This document shows, one piece after another, positions 5,607-6,099 of a DNA stretch of 6,099 bases; the stretch's first letter is position 1; every line of letters begins with the position of its first letter. Origin of the DNA: Oscillospiraceae bacterium (lineage in GTDB: Bacteria; Bacillota; Clostridia; Oscillospirales; Ruminococcaceae). Position numbers and translations under genes: made by a program. Below the pieces are notes generated by a model, which saw only the letters and a program-made list of their open reading frames with translations, had not been told where the DNA came from and did no database searches. The stretch covers positions 1 through 6,099 of the forward strand of contig JAFSHJ010000179.1 in NCBI GenBank assembly GCA_017440425.1. Reading direction: 5' to 3'.

Positions 5607-5613
5607 TCCACCT
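5607..5613 (-). promoter_or_regulatory. Ribosome binding site that fixes the DUF4349 lipoprotein start
   Basis: The minus strand reads AGGTGGA, 7 nt before the ATG at 5599. The alternative GTG start at 5611 is part of this motif and is therefore unlikely to be used. Confidence 0.75.
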
Positions 5614-5717
5614 TTCCGTTATTTTGGGGATCTGTAGAATAAGTGCGCCGTTGCCCCGGATTTACTGCATATATTTTAATTTTTTTATATTTTTCTCTTT
5701 ATTCTTTCCTGTGTCTC

Positions 5718-5747
5718 TAAACTAAAATTATATGACTTTAAACTAAA
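5718..5747. repeat. Direct repeats 21 bp apart in the divergent control region
   Basis: TAAACTAAA occurs at 5718-5726 and again at 5739-5747 on the plus strand, starts 21 bp apart, which is two helical turns. Between them lies a minus-strand TATAAT (5727-5732). The right copy abuts the possible -35 of the plus-strand promoter. The spacing on one DNA face suggests a regulator site serving both divergent genes, but the region is AT-rich and chance is possible. Confidence 0.45.
5727..5732 (-). promoter_or_regulatory. Candidate -10 box for the DUF4349 lipoprotein gene
   Basis: The minus strand reads TATAAT here, about 128 nt before the start codon. The nearest -35-like hexamer, TTGCAT (5747-5752), is only 14 bp away, too close for a normal promoter, and there is no TG extension. 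Other AT-rich hexamers between 5665 and 5705 could serve instead, so this is tentative. Confidence 0.3.
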
Positions 5748-5775
5748 TGCAATTTTCTTAAGAATCTGCTATAAT
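5747..5775 (+). promoter_or_regulatory. Extended -10 promoter for the GHMP kinase gene
   Basis: TGC directly precedes TATAAT (5770-5775), an extended -10 element; the hexamer at 17 bp upstream (ATGCAA, 5747-5752) is a poor -35. The spacer contains the 10-bp palindrome TTCTTAAGAA (5755-5764), a possible operator half. The start would be near 5782, giving a leader of about 67 nt. Confidence 0.65.
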
Positions 5776-5848
5776 AATAACATATTAATGTAAATTAGGC
5801 AAGTATTTCTATAACTGCCGTAACAAAACATAAAGGAGACATACGATC

Positions 5849-6099
5849 ATGAAAGTTAAAGCTTCCACCCCGAGCAGAATATGCTTGTTTGGCGAGCATC
5901 AGGATTACCTTGGTCTTGAGGTCATTGCTTCAGCTATCAATCTGCGTTTCAGCGCTCAGGCAAGCGACCGCGACGACAATATCCTTGCCATCGACATCCG
6001 CGATTCCTCCGTAAGCGAACTCGGACAGAAAAACGTAAACAATCTCTATCAGCACTACGAAATAGACCTTTCCAAACCCATTGTGTTTGACCAGAAGCG
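5849..6099 (+). CDS. GHMP-family sugar kinase, galactokinase-like, N-terminal 83 residues only
   Basis: The frame from the ATG at 5849 is open to the window edge (83 codons). It begins MKVKASTPSRICLFGEHQDY, the N-terminal sugar-binding signature of the galactokinase branch of the GHMP kinases. R10, E16 and D19 have the same mutual spacing as the conserved Arg, Glu and Asp that contact substrate in galactokinases. The following LGLEVIASAINLRF fits the first helix and strand of the fold. The ATP-binding PxGxGLSSS loop would lie beyond the window and cannot be checked. The likely role is ATP-dependent phosphorylation of a sugar such as galactose in the cytoplasm, but Gln replaces the usual Thr of GEHTDY, so another sugar is possible. 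AAAGGAGA at 5832-5839 serves as ribosome binding site, about 10 nt upstream. It is the only plus-strand gene and is divergent from the lipoprotein gene. Confidence 0.85.
   Translation, partial: MKVKASTPSRICLFGEHQDYLGLEVIASAINLRFSAQASDRDDNILAIDIRDSSVSELGQKNVNNLYQHYEIDLSKPIVFDQK

Noticed and set aside
5600..5611. Longer lipoprotein start at the GTG at 5611
   Set aside because: The GTG is part of the AGGTGGA ribosome binding site that correctly spaces the ATG at 5599.
5798..5819. Small hairpin in the GHMP kinase leader
   Set aside because: Six pairs with a bulge and an AU-rich loop are expected by chance in such a leader; it matches no riboswitch I know.
1..6099. CRISPR array, insertion sequence, tRNA, defence or other novel multi-gene system
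   Set aside because: No regular repeat-spacer pattern, transposase, terminal inverted repeats, tRNA fold or defence-type domains are visible; all genes belong to recognised chromosomal families.

Overview
This window looks like an ordinary chromosomal housekeeping region from a Gram-positive Firmicute, most likely a Clostridia-class anaerobe of the Ruminococcaceae/Oscillospiraceae type. The organism call is an inference. It rests on strong AGGAGG-type ribosome binding sites before nearly every gene, consensus sigma-A promoters in AT-rich spacers, U-tract hairpin terminators, a DUF512-der gene pair typical of Clostridia, a one-step meso-diaminopimelate dehydrogenase, and a DUF4349 lipoprotein. 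I see no mobile element, CRISPR array, tRNA, rRNA or sign of recent transfer.

Layout, left to right. Five genes plus one partial gene lie on the minus strand. The sixth full-window boundary gene points the other way at the right end. Positions 1-1004 hold the first 334 codons of the ribosome-assembly GTPase Der. Its upstream neighbour (1085-2401) is a PDZ plus radical-SAM-like DUF512 protein of unknown function. Upstream of that come rpmF (ribosomal protein L32, 2563-2748) and yceD (DUF177, 2779-3261). Two hairpins separate rpmF from the DUF512 gene, and no promoter is evident between them and that gene. The yceD-rpmF pair is read from a perfect TTGACA-17-TATAAT promoter at 3348-3376. A 30-bp dyad covers its -35 box and a folded leader follows it.

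Positions 3429-4316 encode meso-diaminopimelate dehydrogenase (ddh). It has its own extended -10 promoter and a leader holding a possible 14-codon upstream ORF. A strong terminator at 4477-4534 separates it from a DUF4349 lipoprotein gene (4586-5599). A 249-bp AT-rich divergent control region then leads to a plus-strand GHMP-family (galactokinase-type) sugar kinase, which runs off the right end after 83 codons.

How the genes fit together: yceD, rpmF and der all serve the large ribosomal subunit (23S rRNA accumulation, L32, 50S assembly). They lie in one direction with the DUF512 protein between them, so the left half can be read as a ribosome-biogenesis cluster. ddh serves lysine and peptidoglycan precursor synthesis. 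The lipoprotein and the sugar kinase are divergent neighbours with no clear functional link.

No novel multi-gene system is visible. The items most worth a second look are regulatory: the dyad on the yceD promoter, the yceD leader fold, the hairpin pair before the DUF512 gene, the ddh upstream ORF, and the 21-bp-spaced direct repeats in the divergent region.
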